Shown here piece by piece: positions 27,571 to 39,986 of a stretch of 64,000 nucleotides of DNA. The first letter of the stretch is position 1, and each line of letters begins with the position of its first letter. Origin of the DNA: Antedon mediterranea (lineage: Eukaryota; Echinodermata; Crinoidea; Comatulida; Antedonidae); contig NC_092678.1 of NCBI RefSeq assembly GCF_964355755.1, positions 25,896,365 through 25,960,364 on the forward strand, given 5' to 3'. A program made the translations under genes and the position numbers. Below the pieces are notes generated by a model, which had not been told where the DNA came from, did no database searches, and saw nothing but the letters and a program-made list of their open reading frames with translations.

Positions 27571-29862
27571 ATGCAGAAATTATTCTTTAGTAGGACATTA
27601 TGTAGACGCTGTTGTTACTTTATATTCGGTGGTAACCATAAACATGTCTACCCTTCTACATTGTTGCTGGATGCTGAGAATAGATCTCTTAATTCTAACG
27701 AAAGTCATCCATGTACACCAAAGTCATTGATTCAACATTGGACAGCAATATTAAAGAGTAAATTTGTCCCAGATTATGAACATGATGTTAAAGCCATTGT
27801 ATTGCATACACTCAAGGGGACAGCCAGTGATCATATCCTGGATGAAGGCATTAACAATAGAAATGTAACTTAAATACAGTAGAATGTTTGTATTGTTGTT
27901 TTGGCTGCAATAGCAACCTCTACTGCTTCTACTATCTACTTAGCTTGGCTGCAATAGCAACCTCTACTGCTTCTACTATCTACTTAGCTGCTGCTTTGAA
28001 ATACATACAATGCGTCGCCCATTCTAAAACACAATTTAAATTGATTGGAAAGTTTGATTTGTATATTTTGTAGGTTTCTCTTCATAAGAAGTATGAACAG
28101 CAGATCTCTGTTGACTTGATATCTGAAATCAACAAGTTATGCAACAAAAGGGCTAATAGGTAGGTTAAATACAAATAAAATAAAAACTAATGTTATGCAA
28201 CAAAAGGGCTAATAGGTAGGTTAAATACAAATAAAATAAAAACTAATAACATATTTTTTGAAATAATAATACAAACAGTATAAACTGAACATACTTGTTG
28301 ATGAATACAGCTACCGGTATATATTCAATTAGATGCACTAATTAGAACGGTTGATTGTCAAACACGTTTCAACGACGGTCAAAATCGAAACGCGTTCTTG
28401 TCGTTTGAAATAATTTACCGAAGGCGCCTAATAACATTATTTATATATATACACAGTATAATTATTTTGTTTAGTAATACATTCGTTATAATATGCTGAA
28501 CAAACTTGTTGATGAATACAGCTACCGGTAACAACATTATTTATATATATACAGTATAATTATTTTGTTTAGTAATACATTCGTTATAATATGCTGAACA
28601 TACTTTTTGATCATTCTTGCTTACTAGGATGCCGCTACAGTATGTGATAGGTGAATGGGATTTCCGAGAATTGACGCTGACGATGGCGCCACCTGTGTTT
28701 ATTCCTCGGCCAGAAACTGAGGTACGATTGTTTTTGCTGCTGCAGCAGTTTATGTTCTCTGAAACTGTATACCAATTTGTATGATGTACTTAACATTTTA
28801 TGTGTCACCTTAAATTAGGTTCTGGTTGACCAGATCAAAGATTACCAACTGACAAAAGTGAATAATGACAACATGAGTTTCTTAGAGATTGGTTGTGGTT
28901 CAGGAGCCATTTCATTGTCACTCTTACAGGAGTTTCCAAATGTAAAGTTTAGTTTTTTCATTTTTATTATAAAAATGTATTTATGAAACCCTTCCAACTA
29001 AACAATTTTTGATGTTCTTTAATTAATTTTCAATTTCTAGGCATCTGCTGTCGCGATTGATTCTAGCAATGACGCAGTCAAACTGACACTTGAAAATTGT
29101 AAAAGGTAAGGTAAAAATAATCATAATATATTATAACAATACATTAGTAATACAGTACATTGATGTTAATTATTGTTTTCAGATACCATTGTGCTGATAG
29201 GTTACGTGTATACCAACATCATCTTGGTACTATCTACCCAGAATTTCTGTTATCACTTCCAAAATTTGATTTTATTGTCAGTAATCCTCCTTATGTCTTC
29301 ACTGATGATATGGATAAGTTACAGCCAGAAATATCAAGGTAAATGATGTTGATATTTTTCATTAGTATGATTGCAAGAGTGTGGATAAAAACATTTCAGC
29401 ATGATGTATTGCCTTTACTTGCTGTAGTAGATAGTAAATAAATTAAATAATCATTGCTAATACATTGATTTCATGATTTTTATCCATCAAGATATGAAGA
29501 CCATAGTGCTCTTGACGGTGGCATTGATGGTTTGAACGTAATCAAAAGAATTATACATTTGGCTAGGTTTGTACTTAAGCCATCAGGAGTGATATGGTTT
29601 GAGACAGATAGCAAACACCCGCAGATGATCAAGAACTGGTTAGAAAAACAGCCACAAATGAATGTTAAATATATTACAAGTTTTACAGATTTTAATGAAA
29701 GGTATGTATCATTGTTTTAATGTGATCAGTTTAGTTCTTTTTAGTTTTTGTATTGAAAGATTTGTAGTATTGATTTAGTTATTTTCTCTTTTTATCTTCA
29801 GGCCTAGATTTGTGCAACTGTGCTATAAACCAGCATTTGTACATGCTGCTACCAACTCTTAA
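27571..29862 (+). CDS. HEMK1: HemK-family peptide-release-factor glutamine methyltransferase (HEMK1-like)
   Basis: SAM-dependent N5-methylation of the glutamine in the GGQ motif of release factors; animal HEMK1 acts on mitochondrial factors. Exons: 27571-27864, 28074-28159, 28628-28721, 28819-28941, 29041-29105, 29183-29338, 29492-29701, 29802-29862, all in phase, 362 residues (human about 338). Features: a basic, Cys-rich N-terminus that could be a mitochondrial presequence; the helical N-domain; [11 protein letters not shown] and [11 protein letters not shown] motif I EIGCGSGA at 181-188; and the catalytic SNPPYVF at 254-260, whose NPPY is the family signature. ALDGG follows in the next exon. 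It ends shortly before AATAAA at 29948-29953. Neighbours are unrelated. Two of its introns contain tandem duplications, one copying a splice donor. Confidence 0.93.
27901..27988 (+). repeat. 44-bp tandem duplication in HEMK1 intron 1
   Basis: Two identical copies beginning ttggctgcaatagcaacctc and ending ctatctacttagc. Confidence 0.95.
28136..28247 (+). repeat. 56-bp duplication copying the HEMK1 exon-2 end and its splice donor
   Basis: 28136-28191 and 28192-28247 are identical. Each holds gcaacaaaagggctaatag followed by gtaggtt, so a decoy donor lies at 28215/28216 besides the real one at 28159/28160. Confidence 0.95.
28284..28600 (+). repeat. Compound duplication in HEMK1 intron 2
   Basis: The segments ttgttgatgaatacagctac and ttattttgtttagtaatac with flanks each occur twice (for example 28434-28503 and 28531-28600). 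About 320 bp in all, ending just before the acceptor at 28627. Confidence 0.8.
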
Positions 29863-29947
29863 AGTCATCAATTTGACTGCTCTAGCTTATCACAAACATT
29901 ATGTCCAGTGACACAGATTAAGAGGCAGCTCAATTGGAACATCATTG

Positions 29948-29953
29948 AATAAA
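29948..29953 (+). terminator. HEMK1 polyadenylation signal
   Basis: AATAAA 86 bases after the stop codon. Confidence 0.75.
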
Positions 29954-31516
29954 AGAATATAATATGAGCAGGGAGTTGTTATAACTCCCTGATATGAGTA
30001 ATAATAAGCGTAAGGATAACATGTGTGACAACTGTATGCTAGCAAAACTGATTTCCTTAGTAACACCTTTGATTAACCCATTATGGTACTGTGTTTAATA
30101 TTATGTGAAGGTGTCAGATGCACTTATGAAGCAATTATTCTGAAAGAGGAAAATCAATTTTAAAAGCATTTGCTTCATGGTTGAATGGTTAGTCAATGGT
30201 TATGAGAGAAACCATCCCCTTTGTTCAAATGATTACCCTGCGTGTATAAGCAGTAAAACAAGTCATGTCTATCAATTATCTTGTATAAACTGATATGAGC
30301 AGCTTTTAGACTTGATCTGGAAATCAGGTTAAAAAACGAACAATGGTGGATGGGTGGTGGTGGTGCTATGTAAAAAGAAATAGTAAGATAGACTTCGGGC
30401 AAGAGGCAGCTGTTTTTCAGCCTTCATTGTTTTTTATATAGAATTTATTATTCTTTATTAAAGTAATACAAAGAAAAACATATTGGAATTCGAGTGTCTG
30501 TCCTCTGGCTGAGGTTGTTATCGATCGTTATGAATATCTAACTCATCTTTAATGCAAATTTATGTTCTATTAATTTATCAATTAATGTAATTTACATTTT
30601 CTACTCAAATAAAATTTAAAAATAAAATCATGATTGTGACGTTTTTAATCAATAACGCGTTACAGTGTCACAGTTGACGCGAATTTCTTCAGCATCAATC
30701 AATAGAGGGCGATCATCAATGAAAACAACAGCAGAACGCGCGAGATCGACCACAAAAAGAGAAGTGTGTTGTTGTTTCTCAGAATAAAAAAGTGGATTTA
30801 CTTCATCTTTTAAGTATATTTCATTGGTAATGTAGACATCTATGAATTAAATATTTAAGAAAAATTGAGTGTATAGTAACTACGCTAAGGATCTATAAAT
30901 TTAAGGAGAGTATTTGATGGTTTCAGTATCGATAGTGTTTCCGTGTCTAGTTAGGCCACCAATGTAGACACTTTGTTTTTCCTGTCAACCCCGCCTTGTC
31001 AGCAGTGGAGCGGAAGTCTATTCACATACAAACAACGACGATATCTCGTTGCATGCCGATCGGCGGTGGTACAACAATGGTACAGTATTTGAACTCTTTA
31101 TATTAGTGAAATATTATTCTGCTTACTAACTTAATCTAAATTTAGCTTCCACTACATAAGTATAAGGAAGAGTAGAGAGAGTAGTCATAATAAAAGTAGG
31201 CCTAGGCCTAGTATTTTTTTAACTTTTAGTAGTTTTAAATTTTAGTAGTACAAAAGGCCAACAAAACAGTTGTATTGTAGTCCCGTATTGTATAGTTAAA
31301 AAAGTCAAATTTCCTTGTTTACAATCACGGAGAGGGAGTTGTAAATTCGCAGCCCCCTCCCTAGCTAGGCCTAGAGTAGATGATATATATTATAATATAC
31401 TGACAGTATATTAAAAAGTATGTAATGATAAATTGATAATAATCAACAATAATGCAGTCACTTTATTTTACTTTTATCATCAGTTTGTGGATGATCAATT
31501 TATTTTTAACAAACAA
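29954..31516. other. Intergenic region and probable 5' region of the MATH gene
   Basis: There is no ORF of note. A CpG-containing patch at about 30640-31080 (acgcgcgagatcgacc, tgccgatcggcggtgg) and a ggcctaggcctag cluster at 31199-31211 and 31365 look like a promoter and first-exon zone. A non-coding first exon is likely because an acceptor-like taatttaaag lies at 31821-31830, just before the start codon. The exact exon is not resolvable. Confidence 0.45.
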
Positions 31517-31698
31517 AGGGAAAAATTTCATCTTACAATTTTGTTTAGCAATATTGCTAATAAAACTGATTTTTTGAGTCGAGAAACATAGTTTTCTATA
31601 GTATATTTTGCTACACAATTGTAGAAATGTGTAGCAAGAAGGTTGTTTTGTATAGCTTTTTGCTATGCTACAGCCTACACTGGCGAAATTATTCCCTG
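31517..31698. mobile_element. MITE, copy 2 (same family as 20212-20386)
   Basis: Ends agggaaaaatttc and gaaattattccctg pair as terminal inverted repeats. The interior closely matches copy 1 (gtttagcaatattgctaat, tagctttttgctatgctac). No clear target duplication. It lies about 155 bases upstream of the MATH gene start codon. Confidence 0.8.
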
Positions 31699-31852
31699 CT
31701 TGACAAGACAAGAATTTTTGATTACAAAAAAAAATAAATGTTACATTATTGATTGTTTGGAACTGAGAATTTGAATATGATGTCACAGTCATAGGATTTA
31801 TTATGATTTATTTTTTTTTTTAATTTAAAGAATTGAATTTGATTCGTTCAAA

Positions 31853-34800
31853 ATGAGCCGCTTTGGAGTACCAGTTTTTCCATCAAGTAGGGACACTCCA
31901 TCTCAGGGATACAGTGGTCATATTCAAGAACATGTTCCAGATGAGTTACCACTGCCACCATATTCTACAAATGACAGAGGAATCTATAGACCAACTCACG
32001 ATAATAGATCTAGTTACAATAACAGATCTTATTATGATGTTGACAATTCTGTGCAGCGTCAATCAGCCAATCAGCAATCATCTAAACTTGGTAATTATCA
32101 ATCAAACCAACAAACACCGAGCAATGTTCATAACCATGTACCACCACCAACTTACCATTCACCAAAAAACTTCAATAGCCAGAGAATAAGACCTGAAGCA
32201 GTGAATGAAATCCGCAATCATAGAATTAGCCAAGCTGCATCTACTCTCCAATCACCAACTAAAGATAGTGGCAAACAAAGAATGAATTATGGAGCTGCTG
32301 ATAACAACCTGCATTCACCTACTAAGTATAGTAACCAGAATGTCAACCATGGATCAACTCTGCAATCAACAGTTGGACTTGGGAATCAACGGATTTACCA
32401 GTCAGATTCTGCTGGTAATCCTCAAAATGAACGGATTGATTATGGACCCACAAATTACTATCAATCCAAAAATAAATCTAATCAACAATCACCAACTCAA
32501 AGTGGTAGGGTTAATTATTTGGATGAACCCAACAACACCTTGGTTGGTAACAGTAGGATTAGCCATGCAATGTCAGGCAATGCTTATGCTCCAGCTGATG
32601 TCGGTAACCATGGGATTAGCCATGCAGTGGCAGGTAATCCTCAATCTCTAGCTGATGTTGGTAACCATAGGATTAGCCATGCAAAGGCAGCTAATGTTCA
32701 ATCTCCAGCTTATGCTAGTAACCATGGGATTAGCCAGGCAATGGCAGATATTGCTCATTCTCCAAATGAGGTTAGCAACCACAGGCTTAGCCATATGATG
32801 GCAGCTAATCCTCAATCTCTATCTGATGTCGGTAACCACAGGATTAACCATACAATAGCAGCAAATCCTCACTCTCTATCTGATGTCGGTAACCATAGAA
32901 TTAGCAATGCTCCAATGTATGCTAGTAACCATGGGATTAGAGATACAATGCCAGGTAATGATCATTCTCCAAACGAGGTTGGTAACCATAGGATTAGCCA
33001 TACAATTGGAGCCAGTGACCATTCTCCAAACGAGGTTGGTAACCGCAAGATAGGTCACACACCAGCAATCAGGCACCAATCATCAAAAAAGTTTGGTAGT
33101 CAGAAAAAGATAAATGGATATGCAGATAATCTCCAATCTCCTGGTGAGGTTGATAAACATGTTAAAAACCAGGCAGCTATTGCAACCCATATACCAGAGC
33201 AAGTTGCAAAAAACATGGATGGAGACGTAACTCATGACACAAAACCAAAAACACCGCCACAAGACACCCACCCATTTAGACTTCATAGGTCTTTACCTTT
33301 AAATGACACTGAAAGTACGCACCTGTTTACATTTTTGTTAAATCTGAACAATATTGATGGTCTACGAGAAACACCAGTAAGATCGTCAGTTGCCTCATAC
33401 CAAGGCCATAAATGGTATCTGACAACCGGCGTGTATTCAAACGATAATGGCGTGGAATTTCTAGGTGTATTCCTTTATTGGTTAACAACTCAGAACCATA
33501 ATGTGGGTGGTAATGAAGTGGAGATTAAGTGCCGAACAGATTATCGTATTATTGTTCGTAACGTCATCAATCCCGCAGAAAGTAAAATATCTGAAGGTGC
33601 TCAGATGGAGTACAGCCCTTCCATGACAACAGGATGGGGGAAGCGTGAATTGATAACGTTACATGAACTCTGTTCTCGTGGGAATGGTTTTATAAATGAA
33701 CCAGGGAGCTTAGTTATCGTTGAGTTAGCGATGAAGTCTTGTACAACTACTTTTGAACATCGCATAGATGTTTCACATCTCGGCACACAAACATTTCAAG
33801 ATCAGAGTCAATATCCAGCTCATTTCACCCCAAATTTTGCGCTTGGTGCTTATGAGTTCTATTTATCTGTTTACCCACGCGGTGATAGAGATAAAGCCAG
33901 AAATTGCGTGTCGATGTATCTTCATCGTTATTCAAGTTCCTCTGATCTTTTAGGCTGCAGAGTAAGATTTCGTTTTTTTGTTGGGAAGCGTGTTTCACCG
34001 TCAAGCGGTGCCTCATTTGATTACGTTTTCAAAGAAAACAAAGGATACGGTAAATACAAAGCATTTGAACCGCTTACTAATACTGATTTTATGAATCGGT
34101 CATCAATTTTGACTATTGGTGTAGATATTGTATCAATTACACCACTTGCTCAGGTTGAAGTACCTTTAGTTACAAGAGGTTATTACCATACTGACAACTT
34201 TGTGTTTGATGAGGTAGTCTTCCCTGACCATCTTTTTAACTATTGGAAGCTTTCTGTAGATAACAGCAACGCAATGCTTCAATTCAAGTTTGATACAGAG
34301 GATAAGGAAATGTTACAAACTACAGACAAGAGTTGCACCAAATTTTTACAATGGAGAGCGTTTGTCATTTCACGTAAAGATAAAAAGAAAAGTAAAGCAG
34401 TGCTGGCATGCCCTTTGACCTCATTCTTTTCAAGACATCTTTTTGATACTGAAATCACCATGTCCACTCAGATTCCATTGCAAACTGTAAGTATTATCAG
34501 TTTTTTTAATCATTAGTTTTAAATTAACTATGACTTGTCAGAATCAATGTAAATTTATAATAAAATATACAGCACTATTGAAGGTAGTCATGTGATGCAG
34601 TTTCAACCAATCACGTTCACGTATTTACATAGGCTATGTAATATACAGCACTGTTGAAGGAAACAAAGTGCTTACTATAGTATTTTGTTTTATAAATCAT
34701 AAATGGTGTACTAGTATAATATACAGCACTATTGAAGGTAACAAAGTGCTTACTATAGTATTTGTTTTATAAATCATAAATGGTGTACTAGTATACAAAT

Positions 34801-37800
34801 AATGAATGTTTATGAGTGCAATGGTACAAATAATGGCACGAGGTGAATGATGAAAGGTTATATCAACGAGGCAAAGCCGAGTTGATATAACCTTTCATCA
34901 TTCACCAAGTGCCATTATTTGTACCATTACACGAATACAAAACATTCATTATTTGTTTTATATAACATCTAGACGTTTTTTTTTCGTACACAAAAATGTT
35001 TTAAAAAGTACTATTTAACGATCGTTGAATAGTGCGTACTATTGCACGCCATGTGACCCACATTCGTCCAATCAAATGACAGGAATTTATATAGGTGTTA
35101 TATAATATAATATACAGCACTATTGAAGGTAACAAAGTGCTTACTATAGTATTTGTTTTATAAATCATAAATGGTGTACTAGTATAATATACAGCACTAT
35201 TGAAGGAAACAAAGTGCTTACTATAGTATTTTGTTTTATAAATCATAAATGGTGTACTAGTATAATATACAGCACTATTGAAGGTAACAAAGTGCTTACT
35301 ATAGTATTTTGTTTTATAAATCATAAATGGTGTACTAGTATAATATACAGCACTATTGAAGGTAACAAAGTGCTTACTATAGTATTTGTTTTATAAATCA
35401 TAAATGGTGTACTAGTATAATATACAGCACTATTGAAGGAAACAAAGTGCTTACTATAGTATTTGTTTTACAGTATAAATCATAAATGGTGTACTAGTAT
35501 AATATTGCCAATTAAACTGTTCACAAAGGAACAGTATAAAGCAAAGGTCAAATCAAAGGAACAGTATAAAGCAAAGGTCAAATCACCAAACATTCAAGTC
35601 AAATTAATTGAATTTGCTTCCTGATTGAGTAGTTGAGCATTTCGTGTAAATCCCTGGATATTTATGGAATGTGTCTTTAGAGAGAACCATCATATCAATC
35701 TTTTAATTCAAAGTTAATATTGATTATTTTTGGGCTTGTAAAAAGAGCAATGCTAGATAAAAAATTGTTTCTACCACTCCTTGCATGCAGTGCTACTGTG
35801 AAGCTATAAGTACAGTATAGATAAATTAGACCATAGAGATAATATCTCTATGATTAGACTTACAGTGAGGTACTGTACTGGAGCTGATACTACTGTAAGA
35901 TGTTTGTCAATATATAATTAATTACATACTGTTTGTATCTTTGACTAATTAAATATAATTACACACCTGACAGATAATAAAACTTGATTATAAATATAGA
36001 CATTATCAGCTGTCTTGTCATAAATAGCATATTCTTTGCATTGGTAACCCTGAGGAGGGGTGGGGGCCGAATGTAAAGTTGTACATTTTATGATAGTTAT
36101 AATGATTTTCAAAATCTAAATTATTAAAAGAATATAATTAACCACAAATTACTTATATTTTTTCTATATATTTGAATGTCTTAGGCCAAGGAATTAAATG
36201 GTGATTATTGCACCAAGCAAGAGCCTTCTTTGCTAATTCGAATTGAGATACTGGATTTACAAGACTTGCCAGAGGCAGTACATGAACAGCCTATACTTCA
36301 CTTTGAACGGATACAGCTTTATCATATGAGGTAGGTTCACATCAAAGTTATTGCAGCATAATAATTTATATAAAGGTCAATCTCCCATTTAAGATTAAAT
36401 AAATTACCATGCTACTGTAATGTTATTGATTCATTCTATTTTATGCTTGGAAGTTGCCAGGATAACATAATATTTATTGTAAATTAAACAGTATAATTTT
36501 TCACTGCAGAATTTCATCCCAATTTAACTAGTATTCAGAGTAAGGTTTTTTCACAGCGCCATTTAGTAAATTTAAACTCAGATTTATTTATCGGCTGGCT
36601 TTCGTCGTTACTATCGAATGGTAAAGAAAGATCGAAATAGGTCTGTAGAGTAAAACAAGAATATGTGCTGTTCAGTCGTGCTTCAGTGAGTTTTCCTAAT
36701 GAACAGAATTAATGAAACAATATGCAAACATCGATCTAGCTTGACTAAATGGAAATTGTGAGGTTACATTTAGGGAATTTACAGAATGCTAACATATCAT
36801 TAATTGTGAGGTTACATTTAGGGAATTTACAGAGTGCTAACATATCATTTACTAGATTTATTGAAACTATATAGATTATTTTTTGTTCTCTTTCTGCTGA
36901 AGAATTTTGCTTTTTTGCAAAGCCTCATGGGATATTATGAATGGCTGGGTGTTAGGTTACAATATTTTAGTGTGGCAAATCATTGTAACCAGTAGATTTA
37001 TATATTGTTTACACTGTGTATTAGTTGTGTATGTTGCTGAAGTATAGTTAGGTTTGTGTGCACACATTATGGTAATTTATTCATAATATTCATCTTCTTG
37101 ATGTTGGTGAATTTCTAATAAATATTCCCAGAATCCAGTTGTATAGTGCAGACTTAGGTCATGTGTTGCGTACTTATGTCATGTGTTGCTTATTTACCAT
37201 TGTTGCTTACTTAGTAATTAAGCTAACCCAAAGTAGCCATTCTTCCATCACACTTTACATAATAAAATAAACTAAACTTTTTTCTTAATTTTAGGGATGG
37301 TTTTCGCCGATGCATGAAAGTACAAAATAGATTGGAGGCACAGATAGAAGAATTAAAGAAAAAAATGAATGAACTACTTCAAGAAAGGAGAGTTGGTAAA
37401 GAAGAAGCATTCCAACACTTGCAAGCTATTCTGCAGGTAGCTATTGTACAGACCTCTTTCAAAACTAAATACTGACAAATGTAACCTGTTTAATTAAAAT
37501 GACACATTTCATTTTTCAGTTGCAATCTATTCTGCAGGTAGCTATTGCAGATCTCTTACAATACTAAATACTGACAAATGTAACCTATTTAATTAAAAAA
37601 GACACTTCATTTTTTCAGATGCACGAAAACGTACTTAATGCAACGTCACCAACAGCACTACCCCACAGTCTTGAGGTTCCATCAGAAGCTAGCGAGCCAC
37701 TCTCGGACTCAATTGATGGTAATTTGAATAACATGTCATGGTTACCACCCCCTTTTGTCAGCAGCCAGCATGTTCCTGAAACAATTGAAGCAGATCCACA

Positions 37801-37828
37801 TGCAGGGATAATGCAAACTGATTTATAA
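31853..37828 (+). CDS. Unrecognised protein with repetitive N-terminus, two TRAF/MATH-like domains and a coiled coil
   Basis: Exons 31853-34486, 36185-36330, 37295-37436, optional microexon 37520-37537, and 37619-37828, all in phase; 1043 residues, or 1049 with the microexon. Residues about 1-460 are polar and Asn/Ser/His/Gln-rich, and 226-402 form about ten degenerate repeats of 15-19 residues built on (V/A)GNHRISH. At about 470-640, segments such as HKWYLTTGVYSND and LGVFLYWL suggest a first MATH-like beta-sandwich. At about 655-760, FALGAYEFYLSVYPRGD followed by CVSMYLHRYSSSSDL and VRFRFFVG strongly resembles a second MATH domain. Residues about 770-920 may be a third related domain. RLEAQIEELKKKMNELLQE is a coiled coil. 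MATH plus coiled coil suggests an oligomeric TRAF-like adaptor; there is no RING, BTB or protease domain. Function unknown. Confidence 0.8.
32530..33063 (+). repeat. Degenerate coding repeats in the MATH gene
   Basis: About ten units of about 45-57 bp around ggtaaccataggattagccat, encoding GNHRISH-type segments followed by variable spacers such as NPQSLSDV or DHSPNEV. Frame is kept throughout, and neighbouring units are most alike. Confidence 0.9.
34560..35505 (+). repeat. 77-79 bp minisatellite in a MATH-gene intron, split by a foldback element
   Basis: Units contain tatacagcactattgaaggt, acaaagtgcttactatagta and aatcataaatggtgtactag. One partial and two full copies lie before the insert (to about 34793), and five copies after it (35106-35505). 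Copies vary in a T-run and in gaaggtaac/gaaggaaac. Confidence 0.95.
34793..35105. mobile_element. Foldback MITE with a long hairpin, inserted in the minisatellite
   Basis: 34793-34958 forms a nearly complete inverted repeat. The left arm (acaaataatgaatg..ggtacaaataatggcac..aatgatgaaaggttatatca) pairs with the right arm (tgatataacctttcatcatt..gtgccattatttgtacc..cattcattatttgt) around aacgaggcaaagccgagtt. 34959-35105 follows as non-array sequence with a smaller inverted repeat (ctatttaacgatcgttgaatag). Left and right outer limits are set only by where the minisatellite stops and resumes. Confidence 0.75.
35510..36184. other. MATH-gene intron remainder
   Basis: A 29-bp duplication aaaggaacagtataaagcaa (35526-35585) and a small palindrome catagagataatatctctatg (35831-35851). 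Nothing else recognised. Confidence 0.55.
36753..36850 (+). repeat. 49-bp tandem duplication in MATH-gene intron
   Basis: Two copies of aattgtgaggttacatttag..tgctaacatatcatt, with one a/g difference. The rest of the intron 36331-37294 shows no feature. Confidence 0.9.
37419..37618 (+). repeat. Tandem duplication of an 18-nt exon end plus its entire intron
   Basis: Copy 1 (37419-37519, 101 bp) is the last 18 exon bases plus an intron ending in tttttcag. Copy 2 (37520-37618, 99 bp) repeats both, about 85% identical by eye, including ttctgcag|gtagctattg and atactgacaaatgtaacct. Copy 2 ends exactly at the acceptor of the last exon. Confidence 0.9.
37520..37537 (+). CDS. Putative 18-nt microexon (LQSILQ) of the MATH gene
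   Basis: Bounded by atttttcag and gtagct, the same signals used by the flanking exons, and phase 0 on both sides. It encodes LQSILQ, a near copy of the preceding exon end LQAILQ. Inclusion would lengthen the C-terminal coiled-coil region by six residues without a frame change. Whether it is spliced in is unknown. Confidence 0.5.
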
Positions 37829-38879
37829 AATAACACAACAATTTATTTGTAAAAAATAGTGACACAGATGTCATGAATGATTTGTTTTATTAACATCTGG
37901 AATTGGATGATTTTAAGTTGGAAATTATGGGCTGTCAACTGCAACTGGGATATAGACAATAGCAGTTATAACAATAGAGTTATAATGGGGTTGGGGTATG
38001 ATGATAAAAGACACTATTTTGAGTGTCGTCATATCTTCTCTTTTTACTGTATCTTTAGTATTCATGTATATAATCAATTATTAAAATTCAGGACATTATA
38101 CCTTGCTTTCAAATACAATAAAATATATACAGTATATATATATATAGTATATATGCTAAACCAAATAAGATACCCTTTCCACATTAAGAAGTTACAGCTT
38201 TCAAATACAATAAAATATATACAGTATACAGTATATATGCTAAACCAAATAAGATACCCTTTCCACATTAAGAAGTTACAGGGTTATCATTTATATACTA
38301 CAGTATTATGAATTCAAACAATAATGCTTTTCATGATTTTGGTGTATGTACCAAATTTAAAGTCAATTTTAGTTATATTGTATGATGTGCCTTATACTAA
38401 GAAGAGTAGTCATAACCTGTAATGATGACATATTGTATGGAACGCCTCCTCTGCCTTCAGTTCACATTTATCATGCAGTACACACCAATGGTCATAACCT
38501 GTAATGATGACATATTGTAGATACAGTAGTGGATTCTGTATATAAACTGTATATTATATTTTAATAATAATCTTATTATGTTGCCTTTGACTATTTTATC
38601 TTGACACCTTGCTTTTACTCCGTCTGTAATTCAGTGTTTATTTGCTCGTCAGCTGAATTTTAGTTTAGTATGAACTTAATGAAAATGATAAAATAATATA
38701 TAATTAATGCTAGTGTGCACTGAGTATTATGAAAATATAAAATTGATCAAATGTTTAGATAATGTAGACGTTTTAAACTGAAACTATTTATCATGTATAA
38801 ATTTTATATTCTTGAATTAAATTTGTATAGGTGGTAACTATATACAAACACAAATACCCTGATAAATAGATTTTCACCC

Positions 38880-39255
38880 CTAATCCTGGTCCAAGTACCT
38901 TTAAACTAATCCTGGTCCAAGTACCTTTAAACTAATCCTGGTCCAAGTACCTTTAAACTAATCCTGGTCCAAGTACCTTTAAACTAATCCTCGTCCAAGT
39001 ACCTTTAAACTAATCCTGGTCCAAGTACCTTTAAACTAATCCTGGTCCAAGTACCTTTAAACTAATCCTGGTCCAAGTACCTTTAAACTAATCCTGGTCC
39101 AAGTACCTTTAAACTAATCCTGGTCCAAGTACCTTTAAACTAATCCTCGTCCAAGTACCTTTAAACTAATCCTGGTCCAAGTACCTTTAAACTAATCCTG
39201 GTCCAAGTAATTTCAGAAATCTCCTAATCCTGGTCCAAGTACCTTTAAACTAATT
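38880..39255 (+). repeat. 26-bp minisatellite, about 13-14 copies
   Basis: Units of actaatcctggtccaagtac plus ctttaa, nearly perfect, with two copies reading cctcgtcc. The end is disordered around a duplicated atttcagaaatc. Confidence 0.95.
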
Positions 39256-39986
39256 TCAGAAATCCCCTTTTTTTTCAAAAACACCAAAGAGAAGCAACAT
39301 TTCAAAACCTCTAGTCTGTAACTTTATTTTTCAAATTATCTCAGTCAAAACGGCAGTAATTACTAATATATTATGAGTAATGTTAATCAATAGTGATCTT
39401 GCCTCCACAACATTTTGATTCAACAAATTAATTAAATTGTTTATAGGTGAAATAGCCTATCTACTTATGTGTGGGTAGTGTCCGAGTTCCAGTCTGACGT
39501 CTATGTGTGTGCATGTTTTTTTTGTTTGTAGTATATTAAGATATACAGATATAAAAATACAATTGAATAGTATTTTACATATTGATCCTTTACCTTTGCT
39601 AACTTTGGTATAATAAAATAAATAGGAAATGTTCTTTGTAATTTATTCTTGACAGTCTTGTTTATTCTAAGTACTAGAGTAGTGTTCAATGGCACCAGTT
39701 GCGTAAGTTCACAACATTTGATGACAGCATGACAGATTTTAATTTGATGCATGAATTTTGTTATAGCGCCCTCTGATTTGTTGCTTTTATTTTACACATA
39801 ATCATCTGACAGTTCCCGTGTATCTCACACAATCTCTCTTATAGTTAAACTGTTTGGTTTGATTCGAAATTTCGGTATATCAATTATTTGAGCATCTCAA
39901 CCATCTCATATTCCCCAAAGAACCGTGAGAAATTCTAGGACACTAACGTCAAAAAAGGGTATTCCCGGTTCTCACACACAAAAGTA

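Noticed and set aside
32289-32651. Second-frame ORFs in the MATH gene (also 31863-32189, 32876-33079)
   Set aside because: Shifted-frame readings of repetitive coding sequence.
35001-35396. Repetitive ORFs on both strands
   Set aside because: They arise from the ~78-bp minisatellite reading open by chance.
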